The notes under the pieces: model-generated
Told to the model about the DNA's origin: nothing
What the model saw: only the letters and a program-made list of their open reading frames with translations
Database searches by the model: none
Source of the DNA: Pontivivens marinum
GTDB lineage: Bacteria > Pseudomonadota > Alphaproteobacteria > Rhodobacterales > Rhodobacteraceae
Reading direction: 5' to 3'
Length of the DNA stretch: 64,000 nucleotides
Assembly: GCF_900231835.1 (NCBI RefSeq)
Contig: NZ_OCTN01000003.1
Span: forward strand, 248,001-312,000
In this document: piece by piece, positions 1 through 8,201 of the stretch
Layout: each line of letters opens with the position of its first letter
Numbering within the stretch: the first letter of the stretch is position 1
Translations under genes and position numbers: made by a program

Positions 1-2
1 AT

Positions 3-71
3 GCCATGCCTTTCCCTGATGCACGGAGCCGCAATTTTGCCAGCCGCAAAGCAGCCACAGAGCAGCCATAA
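3..71 (+). CDS. possible 3' end of an upstream gene (partial)
   Basis: A frame open from the window edge ends in TAA at 69-71, 36 bases before the chorismate mutase start. Its last residues are rich in Arg, Ala and Ser. A second frame is also open from base 1 to the TGA at 109-111, so the choice is uncertain. In related genomes ffh or an acetyltransferase gene can lie here, but 22 codons are too few to identify anything. The stretch also holds three GCAGCCA words (51-57, 62-68, 73-79) of no clear meaning. Confidence 0.25.
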   Translation, partial: AMPFPDARSRNFASRKAATEQP

Positions 72-107
72 CGCAGCCACCCCTTTTTCGACTGTAGGAG
101 CGCCCGA

Positions 108-410
108 ATGACCGATGAAATCACCCGCGCCCGCGACGTGCTGGCCGAACATCGCGCCTCCATCGACAACCTCGATGCGATCCTCGTCTACACGCTGGCC
201 GAACGGTTCAAGCGGACACAGGCCGTTGGAAAGCTGAAGGCTGAACACGATCTTCCGCCCTCCGATCCCACACGGGAAGGGGAGCAGATTACCCGGCTTG
301 AGAGGCTGTCACATGACGCCGGCCTCGACCCGGATTTCACGCGGAAATTCCTGAATTTCGTTATTCAGGAAGTCATCCGTCACCACGAACAGTTTCAAGA
401 AAACGTCTGA
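108..410 (+). CDS. aroQ: chorismate mutase, AroQ type
   Basis: Converts chorismate to prephenate, the branch step to phenylalanine and tyrosine, in the cytoplasm. The 100-residue protein has the usual size of a stand-alone AroQ (all-alpha) mutase. It shows the expected first helix ([15 protein letters not shown], about residues 19-33), then [18 protein letters not shown] (about 41-58), and a C-terminal helix. There is no fused prephenate dehydratase or periplasmic signal. It lies 41 bases upstream of rpsP on the same strand and may be co-transcribed with it. The ATG follows a weak GGAG-like site. Identification is from the fold-specific motifs. Confidence 0.9.
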   Translation: MTDEITRARDVLAEHRASIDNLDAILVYTLAERFKRTQAVGKLKAEHDLPPSDPTREGEQITRLERLSHDAGLDPDFTRKFLNFVIQEVIRHHEQFQENV

Positions 411-451
411 AACATCAGACACCTAACACGACCAGATCAAGGAGATACACC

Positions 452-853
452 ATGGCCGTTACCATTCGTCTCGCACGCGGCGGTTCCAAAAAGCGCCCCT
501 TCTACCGTATCGTTGCTGCGGATAGCCGCATGGCACGCGATGGCCGCTACATCGAAAAGCTGGGCACATATAACCCGCTGTTGGCCAAGGACAACGAAGA
601 GCGCGTCAAGATGGACGCAGAGCGCGTTGCATACTGGCTGGGCACAGGCGCCAAGCCTACGGACCGTGTGTCCCGCTTCCTCGAAGCTGCTGGCGTTATT
701 GCGAAAAAAGAGCGCGCAAACCTGAAAAAGGGTGAGCCAGGCAAGAAGGCGCAGGATCGCGCTGAAGAGAAAGCAGCCAAGGTTGCAGCAGCTGAGGAAG
801 CCGCAGCGGCAGCCGCAGCTGCTCCTGCTGAAGAGCCCGCAGCGGAGGAGTGA
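452..853 (+). CDS. rpsP: 30S ribosomal protein S16
   Basis: Small-subunit protein that stabilises 16S rRNA during 30S assembly. The N-terminus ([20 protein letters not shown]) and the [20 protein letters not shown] segment are diagnostic. The core ends near residue 85. The remaining 45 or so residues form a Lys/Glu/Ala-rich tail with a run of alanines, which makes the protein 133 residues against about 80 in E. coli. Such tails are common in alphaproteobacterial S16. A GGAG ribosome site precedes the ATG. A strong terminator follows at once, so rpsP can be expressed apart from bluB-rimM-trmD. Confidence 0.98.
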   Translation: MAVTIRLARGGSKKRPFYRIVAADSRMARDGRYIEKLGTYNPLLAKDNEERVKMDAERVAYWLGTGAKPTDRVSRFLEAAGVIAKKERANLKKGEPGKKAQDRAEEKAAKVAAAEEAAAAAAAAPAEEPAAEE

Positions 854-863
854 TCCCCGCATT

Positions 864-894
864 CCGGTCCCCCGATACGGGGGGCCGGTTTTTT
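864..894 (+). terminator. rho-independent terminator after rpsP
   Basis: A 10-bp GC-rich stem (864-873 with 879-888, one G-U pair) closes the 5-base loop GATAC and is followed by six T. It lies 11 bases after the rpsP stop, so it should end or attenuate transcription before bluB. Confidence 0.88.
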
Positions 895-919
895 GCCGTT
901 AGCCTGTTCGGGGGCCATA

Positions 920-1549
920 ATGCGTTCCTTCACACCTGATTTTACGGCAGAATTGACTGAATTATTCCGATGGCGCCGCGATGTTCGCCGCTTTCAGAAA
1001 ACCCCCATTCCCGATGCATTAGTGACCGAGTGTCTGGACCTGCTGCGCCACGCGCCGTCGGTCGGCCTCAGCGCGCCATGGCGATTGGTGAATGTGCACA
1101 GCGACGCCGCGCGCGCTGCTGCAATTGCAAATTTCGAAGCCGCCAACGCCCAAGCACTTAGCGGATATTCCGGTGAGCAGGCGGAACGTTACGCGGGCCT
1201 GAAACTATCCGGCATGCAGGACGCTCCCGTTCATCTGGCTGTGTTTTGCGATGACGCCACGGTCAAGGGGTCCGGCCTAGGCGCAGGCACCATGCCGCAA
1301 ATGCGGGCCTATTCCGTTGTTGGCGCGATTATGTACCTATGGCTGGGCGCACGTGCGCGTGGGCTGGGTCTGGGCTGGGTTTCGATCCTTGATCCCGAAC
1401 AGCTTTGCGCCGACCTTGACGTGCCAGAGGACTGGGCCTTGGTCGGGTATCTGTGTATGGGCTGGCCCGAAATTGAAACCGAAACGCCCGAGCTGATCCG
1501 CGCGGGCTGGGAAACCGAAGCACCCAAACCGGAGGTTCTGTTACGATGA
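920..1549 (+). CDS. bluB: 5,6-dimethylbenzimidazole synthase
   Basis: BluB cannibalises reduced FMN with O2 to make dimethylbenzimidazole, the lower ligand of cobalamin. The flavin nitroreductase-like fold shows RWRRDVRRFQ near the N-terminus, the HAPSVGLSAPWR segment, and a C-terminal MGWPE motif typical of the family. The ATG at 920 is preferred over an in-frame ATG at 893, because 893 lies in the T-tract of the rpsP terminator; this gives 209 residues. The stop overlaps the rimM start (ATGA), so the two are translationally coupled. The main cob clusters lie about 42 kb away, which makes this placement in a translation operon unusual. Confidence 0.92.
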   Translation: MRSFTPDFTAELTELFRWRRDVRRFQKTPIPDALVTECLDLLRHAPSVGLSAPWRLVNVHSDAARAAAIANFEAANAQALSGYSGEQAERYAGLKLSGMQDAPVHLAVFCDDATVKGSGLGAGTMPQMRAYSVVGAIMYLWLGARARGLGLGWVSILDPEQLCADLDVPEDWALVGYLCMGWPEIETETPELIRAGWETEAPKPEVLLR

Positions 1550-2043
1550 GCGATCTGATCTGTGTTGGCGCAATTTCTGGCGCATTCGGCGTGCGTGGTG
1601 AGGTGCGGCTAAAGAGCTTCACCTCGGACCCGACCGCGATTGCGGACTATGCCCCCCTGTTTACCGAGGACGGCAAGCGCCGCTTTGACGTGACCATCAC
1701 GCGCCCTGTTGCAAACGGGCTGGCCGCGCATTTGACCGGTATCGCGACCAAGGAAGAAGCCGACGCGATGAAGGGCACGCGCCTATTTGCCGAACGCGCG
1801 CAGATGCCTGACCTGCCTGATGATGAATTCTATCATGCTGACCTGATCGGCCTGCTAGTGCTGGACACTGGCGGGGTTGAGCTGGGCCGTGTGCGCGCTG
1901 TGCATGACCATGGCGCGGGCGATATTCTGGATATTATGGGGCCAAAGGGCGAAACGCTGGTCCCCTTTACCCGCCACGCGGTGCCCACCGTCGATCTGAC
2001 TGCGGGCCGTGTAATCGTCGATCTGACCGAGGATGACGCATGA
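1546..2043 (+). CDS. rimM: ribosome maturation factor RimM
   Basis: Assembly factor that binds S19 and helps mature the 16S rRNA head domain. The N-terminal half has the family's [20 protein letters not shown] motif (about residues 6-25). The C-terminal PRC-barrel half contains [12 protein letters not shown] and DILDI. At 165 residues it has normal length. Its start overlaps the bluB stop by four bases and its end overlaps the longest trmD reading frame, in the conserved rimM-trmD-rplS order. Confidence 0.96.
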   Translation: MSDLICVGAISGAFGVRGEVRLKSFTSDPTAIADYAPLFTEDGKRRFDVTITRPVANGLAAHLTGIATKEEADAMKGTRLFAERAQMPDLPDDEFYHADLIGLLVLDTGGVELGRVRAVHDHGAGDILDIMGPKGETLVPFTRHAVPTVDLTAGRVIVDLTEDDA

Positions 2044-2842
2044 GCAATCTTGCAGGCGCGCTATGATGCGGTCGATCGGGCGTAAATCCATTTCGGCCAG
2101 TGCCGTTCCCCGTGATCTGATGGAGGAACGCGAGCTGGTCGATATCTGGACCGCGCGTGTTCTGACGCTGTATCCCGACATGTTTCCGGGCATTCTGGGG
2201 CAATCGCTGACGGGACGTGCGCTCAAGGATAAGCTGTGGCAGCTGGACACGACGGATATTCGTCAATTCGGCTTGGGCAAGCACCGCGCCGTTGATGACA
2301 CCCCCACAGGTGGTGGCGCCGGCATGGTGCTGCGCGCGGATGTGCTGGACGCGGCAATTGCATCGCGTCCGGTTGTCGGGCCGCTGATTTACCTTAGCCC
2401 ACGCGGGCGGCGATTTGATCAGGAAATGGCGCGCAGCCTTGCCGCGGGCCCCGGCGTGACCCTGCTGTGCGGGCGGTTTGAGGGTGTGGACGAGCGGATC
2501 ATCGAGGCACGTCAGATTATCGAGGTTTCGCTGGGTGACTTCATCCTGACCGGTGGCGAACTGGCCGCACAGGCCATGATTGACGCCACAGTGCGCCTGC
2601 TGCCCAAGGTGCTGGGAAATGCCGAATCCATTGAGGAGGAGAGCTTTTCCTCCGGCTTGCTGGAGCATCCACAATTCACCCGCCCCAATGATTGGGAGGG
2701 CCGCACCGTGCCTGAGGTCCTGATTTCAGGCCATCACGGTAGGATCGCAGAATGGCGTCAGGCCCAATCCGAGGCCCTGACACAGGATCGCCGCCCCGAT
2801 CTGTGGGCCGCGCATCTGGCCCGCACGCGTAAGGGCGGTTGA
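2033..2842 (+). CDS. trmD: tRNA (guanine-37-N1)-methyltransferase
   Basis: Methylates G37 next to the anticodon of tRNAs that read CNN codons, preventing +1 frameshifts. The SPOUT trefoil-knot fold is seen in [15 protein letters not shown] (about 39-53), [12 protein letters not shown] (the pppG loop), [11 protein letters not shown] and [11 protein letters not shown]. The classical protein begins just before the WTAR motif; here about 38 extra N-terminal residues precede it, with [15 protein letters not shown], which I believe is common in Rhodobacteraceae. Two in-frame alternatives, ATG at 2063 and 2066, follow the rimM stop and are equally plausible starts. An 8-codon frame (2040-2066) ends in a TGATG overlap with the latter. 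Confidence 0.96.
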   Translation: MTHEQSCRRAMMRSIGRKSISASAVPRDLMEERELVDIWTARVLTLYPDMFPGILGQSLTGRALKDKLWQLDTTDIRQFGLGKHRAVDDTPTGGGAGMVLRADVLDAAIASRPVVGPLIYLSPRGRRFDQEMARSLAAGPGVTLLCGRFEGVDERIIEARQIIEVSLGDFILTGGELAAQAMIDATVRLLPKVLGNAESIEEESFSSGLLEHPQFTRPNDWEGRTVPEVLISGHHGRIAEWRQAQSEALTQDRRPDLWAAHLARTRKGG

Positions 2843-2965
2843 ACTTCCCCCCGCTGTGGGCTATGGGCGGGGCCTGCTGGGGAATCCTCGGCTTTTGAGT
2901 TCGTTCGGGTAGGTGCCTGCCTGCCACCACGTGACGGGTTCATAGATAAGGAAAGTCGTATCGAC

Positions 2966-3010
2966 CTCTGGCGGGCCGGAAATCCTCCGAAGCCCGAGCA
3001 GCGACCAGAG
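2966..3010 (+). promoter_or_regulatory. structured leader hairpin upstream of rplS
   Basis: Three nested helices stack into one long hairpin: CTCTGG/CCAGAG (2966-2971 with 3005-3010), CGGGC/GCCCG (2972-2976 with 2992-2996), and CGGA/TCCG (2977-2980 with 2986-2989) around a 5-base loop. It ends 50 bases before the rplS start. The remaining trmD-rplS spacer also has a GC hairpin (CCCCGC 2849-2854 with GCGGGG 2867-2872) without a T-tract. An L19 autoregulatory role is an inference. Confidence 0.5.
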
Positions 3011-3060
3011 CTATCATGCGCGCAAACATTCGCCGAAAAGGCGATCAAAAGGACGATGAG

Positions 3061-3435
3061 ATGAACCTGCTTCAGACCCTTGAAGCCGAGCAGATTGCTC
3101 AGCTTGCCAAAGACATTCCTGACTTCGCACCCGGTGATACCGTTCGCGTTGGCTACAAAGTGACCGAGGGCACCCGCTCGCGCGTACAGAACTACGAAGG
3201 CGTTGTGATTGCGCGCAATAACGGCACAGGGATCGGCGCATCCTTCACCGTTCGCAAGATCTCCTTCGGTGAGGGTGTTGAGCGTGTATTCCCGCTCCAC
3301 TCGCCAAACATCGACAGCGTAACTGTTGTTCGTCGTGGCCGTGTTCGGCGCGCAAAGCTGTACTACTTGCGCGATCGTCGTGGTAAGTCGGCTCGCATCA
3401 CCGAGAAGACAAACTACCGCGCACCAAAGGCATAA
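3061..3435 (+). CDS. rplS: 50S ribosomal protein L19
   Basis: Large-subunit protein at the 30S-50S interface. The sequence is typical: [20 protein letters not shown], then [16 protein letters not shown], then a basic C-terminus with [19 protein letters not shown]. The ATG at 3061 is chosen because the family starts here ([11 protein letters not shown]); an in-frame ATG at 3016 would add 15 unrelated residues. The protein has 124 residues. A perfect terminator follows. Confidence 0.97.
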   Translation: MNLLQTLEAEQIAQLAKDIPDFAPGDTVRVGYKVTEGTRSRVQNYEGVVIARNNGTGIGASFTVRKISFGEGVERVFPLHSPNIDSVTVVRRGRVRRAKLYYLRDRRGKSARITEKTNYRAPKA

Positions 3436-3459
3436 GCCCCGCGCCACTGCTGATTTACG

Positions 3460-3494
3460 ACAGGCGTCCCCATTCGGGGACGCCTGTTTCGTTT
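3460..3494 (+). terminator. rho-independent terminator after rplS
   Basis: A perfect 12-bp stem (3460-3471 with 3476-3487) with the loop ATTC is followed by a T-rich tail. It ends the rimM-trmD-rplS transcript 25 bases after the rplS stop. Confidence 0.9.
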
Positions 3495-3548
3495 GAACCT
3501 GCTGCGATCTGCGCCTATTCTGGGCATCACTTCAGATCAGGCGGCGCG

Positions 3549-4433
3549 ATGTATACTCTTCTCTTTAACAGCGTGGCCTTGATGCCCACTGTTTTCCTGC
3601 GGACCCTACCGGTCGCGATTCTAACGGCGCTGGTCTATTTCGGGTTGATCCAGAACACCTCGGAACCGCTGTGGAAGCTGGTCTTTATCGCCCTTTTGAC
3701 GACACCATGCATCGCGATTGTCCGCATGGCTGCGCTGCGCGCCGCATTGGTTGCTGTCGATCGCACAACGCCCCCCACGATTGATCACCTGACCAAGGCA
3801 CAGATGCGGCTGGCCTATGTAAACCTGTTGCCCATCAACATCGTGCAGATGCTGGCCATGTTCATCGTGACCGCGCTGTTATCGGTTGAAATTACCGGCA
3901 GCGCGAAAACCATCGCAGTGCAGTTCATCGGTAACGGAACGGTCGGTGAGCTAGACGAAATCATCGCCGAGTTCAGCGCAATCGCAACCGCCGCAGGGTG
4001 GTTGTTCTCGTTTATTGCGGCGGCAGGATTCGGCGCGATGGGCACCGCAATGGCCGGCACTGCTGCGAATGCTGCGGAAAAAAAGCCGCGCCACGATATC
4101 GTCTTTGGTGTCGGCTATAACTTCTGGCGGCTGACCGTGCTGTACTACATCGCGCAGGCGCTGAACGGTGTGGTGGTGGTCATCCTCGCCATTTTGATGA
4201 TGGCGATTTTTCAGGTTGGGCAAACCGATCTGGCCATCTATGTCGCGCCTGCTGCGGTCACGATCTATATCAGCCTGCATTTTGCCACCACAGCGGCCGG
4301 TGCTGCGCTGTCCTATGGCGCACTGCTGGATGAACAGGCCGAGATCCGCGAATTTGTGCAGCGAAACCTCAGCGGGCCTGAAACCTCGAACCAGTATCTG
4401 AGGGAGCTGCGCCGTTCGCGCCAACAAGGGTGA
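3549..4433 (+). CDS. unknown integral membrane protein
   Basis: A 294-residue protein with about six hydrophobic segments (near residues 12-36, 43-62, 92-115, 148-176, 197-222 and 228-254) and a charged C-terminal tail that ends in an Arg-rich RELRRSRQQG. Acidic residues (VGELDEIIAEF) lie in the loop before segment 4. I recognise no catalytic or transport motif and cannot assign a family with certainty. It lies alone between the rplS terminator and rpmE, on the same strand, so it probably has its own promoter in the 54 bases after the terminator. Confidence 0.72.
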   Translation: MYTLLFNSVALMPTVFLRTLPVAILTALVYFGLIQNTSEPLWKLVFIALLTTPCIAIVRMAALRAALVAVDRTTPPTIDHLTKAQMRLAYVNLLPINIVQMLAMFIVTALLSVEITGSAKTIAVQFIGNGTVGELDEIIAEFSAIATAAGWLFSFIAAAGFGAMGTAMAGTAANAAEKKPRHDIVFGVGYNFWRLTVLYYIAQALNGVVVVILAILMMAIFQVGQTDLAIYVAPAAVTIYISLHFATTAAGAALSYGALLDEQAEIREFVQRNLSGPETSNQYLRELRRSRQQG

Positions 4434-4551
4434 TTCATCGCTCTGGGCTTGCACGTATGCCCGATACAGGGTAGCTGACGATTTCAATTGACCCTCACGG
4501 CGACGAAGATTGGCCTGTCCGCTTCGATCAGTCGTACCAAAGGACCGAACC

Positions 4552-4773
4552 ATGAAAAAAGATATCCACCCAGCCTACCATATCATCGATGTGAAGATGA
4601 CTGACGGCACCGTTGTACAGATGCGCTCCACCTACCAGAAAGAGGGCGCACAGCTGAACCTCGACATCGACCCCTCCGTGCACCCGGCATGGACCGGCGG
4701 CACCTCGCGCCTGATGGATACTGGCGGCCGCGTGTCGAAGTTCAAGGCGAAGTACGACGGCCTCGGCTTCTAA
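4552..4773 (+). CDS. rpmE: 50S ribosomal protein L31
   Basis: L31 of the large subunit, at the intersubunit bridge. The start [10 protein letters not shown] at 4552 is the family start; an in-frame ATG at 4510 would add an unlikely leader. The protein has 73 residues. It lacks the CxxC zinc motif, so it is the cysteine-free form, seen in [19 protein letters not shown] and the HPAWTGG box. A small hairpin (4792-4805) and then a strong terminator follow. Confidence 0.96.
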   Translation: MKKDIHPAYHIIDVKMTDGTVVQMRSTYQKEGAQLNLDIDPSVHPAWTGGTSRLMDTGGRVSKFKAKYDGLGF

Positions 4774-4818
4774 TAGGCTTTCCGAGCTTTTCGCCCGTAA
4801 GGGCGTTGTGTATCAAAG

Positions 4819-4851
4819 AAAGGCGCGTTCCCGTGTGGGGCGCGCCTTTTT
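4819..4851 (+). terminator. rho-independent terminator between rpmE and mipZ
   Basis: A 9-bp stem (4819-4827 with 4841-4849), a 13-base loop and five T. It ends only 19 bases before the mipZ start codon, so the mipZ promoter must overlap it or mipZ relies on read-through. Confidence 0.85.
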
Positions 4852-4869
4852 GCATATAGGAGGCCGCAA

Positions 4870-5679
4870 GTGGCGCATATCATCGTGCTTGGCAACGAAA
4901 AGGGAGGGTCGGGGAAATCGACAACCTCCATGCATCTCTTCGCTGCGTTGGCGCGATGCGGTCATCAGGTTGGCGTGATCGATCTGGACTTGCGGCAGAA
5001 GAGCTTCTTTCGCTATCTGGAAAACCGTGAGGCCTTTATAAACCGGACCGGCACCAAGCTGCCGATGCCCGTGCGCCACGTGCTGGAATATTCCACATTC
5101 GATAGTGTGGCCGCAGCACAGGCGGAGGAGGAGGCGCGTTTTTCGGTCGCGCTGAACCGGTTGGATGAGACCTGCTCCTACATCCTGATCGACTGCCCCG
5201 GATCGCATACCCGCTACGCGCAGATGGCGCATGCGGCGGCGGACACGCTGATCACACCCATGAATGACAGCCTGATCGATTTCGACCTGTTGGCGCGACT
5301 GAACCCTGAAACAGGCAAGGTTCTAGGCCCCAGCGTTTACGCCGAAATGGTTTGGAAAGCGCGACAGCTGCGCGCCACAGCGGGGCTGAAGCCTGTGGAC
5401 TGGGTTGTCCTGCGCAATCGCATCGCCACGCTCAACGCCCGCAACAAGCGTCGTGTAGGCAGTGCGCTGACCGAGCTGAGCAAGCGGATCGGCTTTCGCG
5501 TCATACCGGGGTTCGGTGAGCGTGTGGTTTTCCGCGAGATGTTCCTGTCAGGGCTGACTTTGCTGGACCTGAAGGACACGGGCGATATCAGCCTGAACAT
5601 CTCGAACCTCGCTGCACGGCAGGAGGTTCGAGAGGTTGTGAAGTCGTTGAACCTGCCAGATGTATCTATCAAGTTCTAA
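4870..5679 (+). CDS. mipZ: division-site regulator MipZ (ParA-like ATPase)
   Basis: MipZ forms ATP-driven dimers on DNA near ParB-bound origins and blocks FtsZ away from midcell. The deviant Walker A motif GNEKGGSGKST (residues 8-18), the IDLDLRQKS switch and the IDCPGSH Walker B segment (about 99-105) are present. The C-terminal region is the MipZ extension, which separates it from chromosome-partitioning ParA. The start is GTG at 4870, after a GGAGG at 4859-4863. Length is 269 residues, as usual. It stands alone, with convergent dac downstream. Confidence 0.93.
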   Translation: MAHIIVLGNEKGGSGKSTTSMHLFAALARCGHQVGVIDLDLRQKSFFRYLENREAFINRTGTKLPMPVRHVLEYSTFDSVAAAQAEEEARFSVALNRLDETCSYILIDCPGSHTRYAQMAHAAADTLITPMNDSLIDFDLLARLNPETGKVLGPSVYAEMVWKARQLRATAGLKPVDWVVLRNRIATLNARNKRRVGSALTELSKRIGFRVIPGFGERVVFREMFLSGLTLLDLKDTGDISLNISNLAARQEVREVVKSLNLPDVSIKF

Positions 5680-5704
5680 AGTTGGCAAGTTCTAGAGCTT
5701 CGGA

Positions 5705-7003
5705 TCAGCCGTTCGGTTCAACCAAACGGCAGATCCGATCCTGTGCGTGCAGGCTGCTGCATGTCGCGCTGGCCTGCTGCTCACTCAGCCCGATAAAGGT
5801 CGCAGCGTATAGCGGCACACCATTCACCACAGTTGAACCCACACTGCGATGCGCGCCGACCAGTGGTTCGGTCACGCCGAGCAGAGCATCGGTCAGCACC
5901 GATTCGGCAAATTCCGGATCACGATAGGCACCAAGCTGAACGGCCCATTCCCCGCCCGGACGGGCCAATGGGCGTGGCGCTGACATTGGCGCGCCAGAAC
6001 CGGATGCCGTAATGGTAAGCGGCACGGTCGATGCTGTCGGCTCATCCCGAACGGCGGCAGCGGCGGAGGATACCAGTGCATTCCCCACCAGGCTGGCCGC
6101 AGCAACCAGTTGTGTCGGCTCACTAACACCACGTGGCATGGGGCGAATCGAGGCGAGGACGGCACCGGCCTCCTCACGCTGGGGGCGGATGGTGGCAACG
6201 CGGGACGGTGCCCGCTCAAATCCCATATCCAGCAGCTCAACCATGCGGTTATAGCGCCAATTGGAGCTGCTACCGCCAAAGATGACTGCGATGATCCGCT
6301 CACCACCACGTTCTGCCGAGGCGGCCAAGTTATAGCCAGCCGCGCGGGTATAGCCCGTCTTGATCCCGTCAGCGCCGCTGTAACCGTTCAGCAGACGCCG
6401 GTTGGTATTTTGCACCGTAGCAACACCGGCGCTGGTCGAAGTACGTCCGAAGATATTGTAATATTGCGGATAATCGAAGAACAGGTGCCGTGCCAGCATG
6501 CTCATGTCCCGCGCGGTGGACAGGTGCCCCGTCGCAGTCAGGCCGTTCGCATTGCGGAAGGTTGTGTTGGTCATGCCCAGCGAACGTGCCGTATCCGTCA
6601 TCAACTGCGCGAAGGCTTGCTCGGACCCGGCAATCGCCTCACCCAAGGCGGTCGCGGCATCGTTGGCGGAGCGTACAGCCGCAGCACGGATCAGATAGCG
6701 CACCGAAATGCGCTGTCCCGCGCTAAGCCCCAAGCGCGAAGGTGGTTCACTGGCTGCATTGCGAGAGATCCGGATCTGCTGGTCGATGCCCAGCTGGCCG
6801 CTCTCCACCGCCTCAAACGCCAGATATAGCGTCATCATTTTGGTCAAAGATGCCGGGTGCAAGGGGGTATCAGCGCTGCGCGAATGCAGCACAGACCCAT
6901 CACGAGCGTCCAGAACAATGGCCGCATATGGTGCCGCCTGTGCGGCACTGGTTACAAAACAAAATGCTGCAACCAGCATGGTACTCAAAAAACGTATAGA
7001 CAT
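5705..7003 (-). CDS. D-alanyl-D-alanine carboxypeptidase with SPOR domain
   Basis: A periplasmic penicillin-binding protein that trims the terminal D-Ala of peptidoglycan stem peptides. A signal peptide (about 1-23, ending AQA) is followed by the S11 peptidase domain with SLTK (Ser52, Lys55), SAN (112-114) and KTG (215-217), so all catalytic motifs are intact. The C-terminal 80 or so residues, from GGEWAVQLGAYRDPEF, form a SPOR domain that binds denuded glycan at the division septum. That combination places the enzyme at the divisome. At 432 residues it is typical of the SPOR-bearing type. It converges on mipZ with a 25-base gap. Confidence 0.93.
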   Translation of the reverse strand: MSIRFLSTMLVAAFCFVTSAAQAAPYAAIVLDARDGSVLHSRSADTPLHPASLTKMMTLYLAFEAVESGQLGIDQQIRISRNAASEPPSRLGLSAGQRISVRYLIRAAAVRSANDAATALGEAIAGSEQAFAQLMTDTARSLGMTNTTFRNANGLTATGHLSTARDMSMLARHLFFDYPQYYNIFGRTSTSAGVATVQNTNRRLLNGYSGADGIKTGYTRAAGYNLAASAERGGERIIAVIFGGSSSNWRYNRMVELLDMGFERAPSRVATIRPQREEAGAVLASIRPMPRGVSEPTQLVAAASLVGNALVSSAAAAVRDEPTASTVPLTITASGSGAPMSAPRPLARPGGEWAVQLGAYRDPEFAESVLTDALLGVTEPLVGAHRSVGSTVVNGVPLYAATFIGLSEQQASATCSSLHAQDRICRLVEPNG

Positions 7004-7196
7004 CGGTCACTCCGACGAAAGCCTGCCTCGGTAATGGGCCAGTTCATCTGCCCGCATTATGGTTTACATTCAGTTAGCAGCACATCGAATTGAATTGCAA
7101 CGATTAACCCAAAATCTCTTATACGCCGCAAATGCGTGCTGAGTCGCACGCAGAGCTGCCGTAATGTCAAGATTTTGTGGCACTTTTTATTTTTTG

Positions 7197-7245
7197 TGCA
7201 GCGCAACATAACCCCCTTGACGCAGTGCAACATAGCCCCTATTTC
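7197..7245 (+). promoter_or_regulatory. phasin promoter with PhaR-like direct repeats
   Basis: A -35-like TTGACG (7217-7222) and a weak -10 TATTTC (7240-7245) are 17 bases apart. Two 19-base copies, matching at 16 positions and beginning at 7197 and 7221, overlap it: a TGC-N3-GCA word (TGCAGCGCA) then ACATAACCCC, and CGCAGTGCA then ACATAGCCCC. TGC/GCA-rich sites are known operators of the polyester-responsive repressor PhaR in Rhodobacter and Paracoccus. The rest of the 293-base gap between the two divergent genes (7004-7296) shows nothing else recognisable. Confidence 0.55.
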
Positions 7246-7296
7246 TAATCAACAAGGACGATAGGTTCGTTCACTAGAGTTCAATGGAGTTTCATC

Positions 7297-7743
7297 ATGG
7301 CTACCAAGACCACTGCAAAAGACGCTACCGCCCAAATGGAAGCATTCGCTGCTGACGCACAGAAATCCGTCACCGAGACGGTTGAGAAAATGACCAAAGG
7401 CTTCGAGGAAGCTTCTTCCTTCGGTCAGGAAAACCTCGACGCGATGGTAAAGTCCGGTGAGATCGCTGCCAAGGCAGCTGAAGGTTTCGGCACCGAAGTG
7501 TCCACCTTCACCAAGAAGTCCTTCGAAGAAGGCGTTGCCGCCGCCAAGGACATGGCGTCCTCCAAGACAGTTACCGAACTGTTTGAAAAGCAGTCCGCAT
7601 TCGCACAGACCGTATTTGACGGCTGGATGAAGCAGGCGACAAAGATGAACGAGATGATGGTTTCCTCCGCTAAGGACGTAACCGCACCTATGGGTGAGCG
7701 TATGACCGCGGCCCAGACTGCTATGAAGTCGATGACTGCTTAA
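7297..7743 (+). CDS. phaP: phasin family protein
   Basis: Phasins coat polyhydroxyalkanoate granules and limit coalescence. The 148-residue protein is highly helical and amphipathic, rich in Ala, Lys, Glu and Met, with no cysteine. It shows the family's FEEASSFGQENLDAMVKSGE stretch (about 46-65), the repeated AKDMASSKT and AKDVTAP segments, and the FEKQSAFAQTVFDGW segment. Its codons are of the highly expressed type. PhaR-like repeats upstream suggest induction when polymer accumulates. A perfect terminator follows. Confidence 0.9.
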   Translation: MATKTTAKDATAQMEAFAADAQKSVTETVEKMTKGFEEASSFGQENLDAMVKSGEIAAKAAEGFGTEVSTFTKKSFEEGVAAAKDMASSKTVTELFEKQSAFAQTVFDGWMKQATKMNEMMVSSAKDVTAPMGERMTAAQTAMKSMTA

Positions 7744-7767
7744 TTTCGACTAAATTGCGACTGTTAC

Positions 7768-7797
7768 GAAAAGGGGGCACACGCCCCCTTTTCTCGT
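7768..7797 (+). terminator. rho-independent terminator after the phasin gene
   Basis: A perfect 11-bp stem (7768-7778 with 7783-7793), loop ACAC, with a T-rich tail inside and after the 3' arm. The A/T-flanked symmetry could also let it act on the opposite strand. Confidence 0.88.
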
Positions 7798-7840
7798 TTT
7801 ATAGACGGGATATATTGCGAATTAGGTCGGCAAGGGACAT

Positions 7841-8191
7841 ATGGGCGGAATGACACGCAAACCCCTCAATATGATTGATGACGATTCTGACCGCGAGGGC
7901 GAGATCGGCCTCGCAACCAAGACTCGTCCAAAAACGCAGAAGCCCCCGTTATATAAGGTTCTTTTGCTCAACGACGATTACACTCCAATGGAATTCGTGG
8001 TGCATGTCCTGCAACGCTTCTTTGGTGTGACACATGCGGAATCAATCGAAATCATGCTGACCGTCCATAAAAAGGGCGTGGCCGTGGTTGGCGTGTTCTC
8101 TCGCGAAATCGCAGAGACAAAAGTCACGCAGGTGATGGATTACGCACAGCGCAATCAGCATCCGCTGCAGTGCACCATGGAAAAAGAGTGA
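7841..8191 (+). CDS. clpS: ATP-dependent Clp protease adaptor ClpS
   Basis: ClpS delivers N-degron substrates to ClpAP. The family core is clear: [20 protein letters not shown] (about residues 43-62), the Asp pair that binds the substrate alpha-amino group ([10 protein letters not shown]), then [20 protein letters not shown]. The N-terminal 35 residues are polar and probably disordered. It has 116 residues. AAGGGA lies before the ATG. clpA is not next to it; an RsmC-like gene follows after 10 bases. Confidence 0.95.
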   Translation: MGGMTRKPLNMIDDDSDREGEIGLATKTRPKTQKPPLYKVLLLNDDYTPMEFVVHVLQRFFGVTHAESIEIMLTVHKKGVAVVGVFSREIAETKVTQVMDYAQRNQHPLQCTMEKE

Positions 8192-8201
8192 GATTGATTG
8201 A

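Noticed and set aside
1-107. repeated GCAGCCA words as a regulatory array
   Set aside because: Three short copies at irregular spacing at the window edge are too little to separate from chance in GC-rich DNA.
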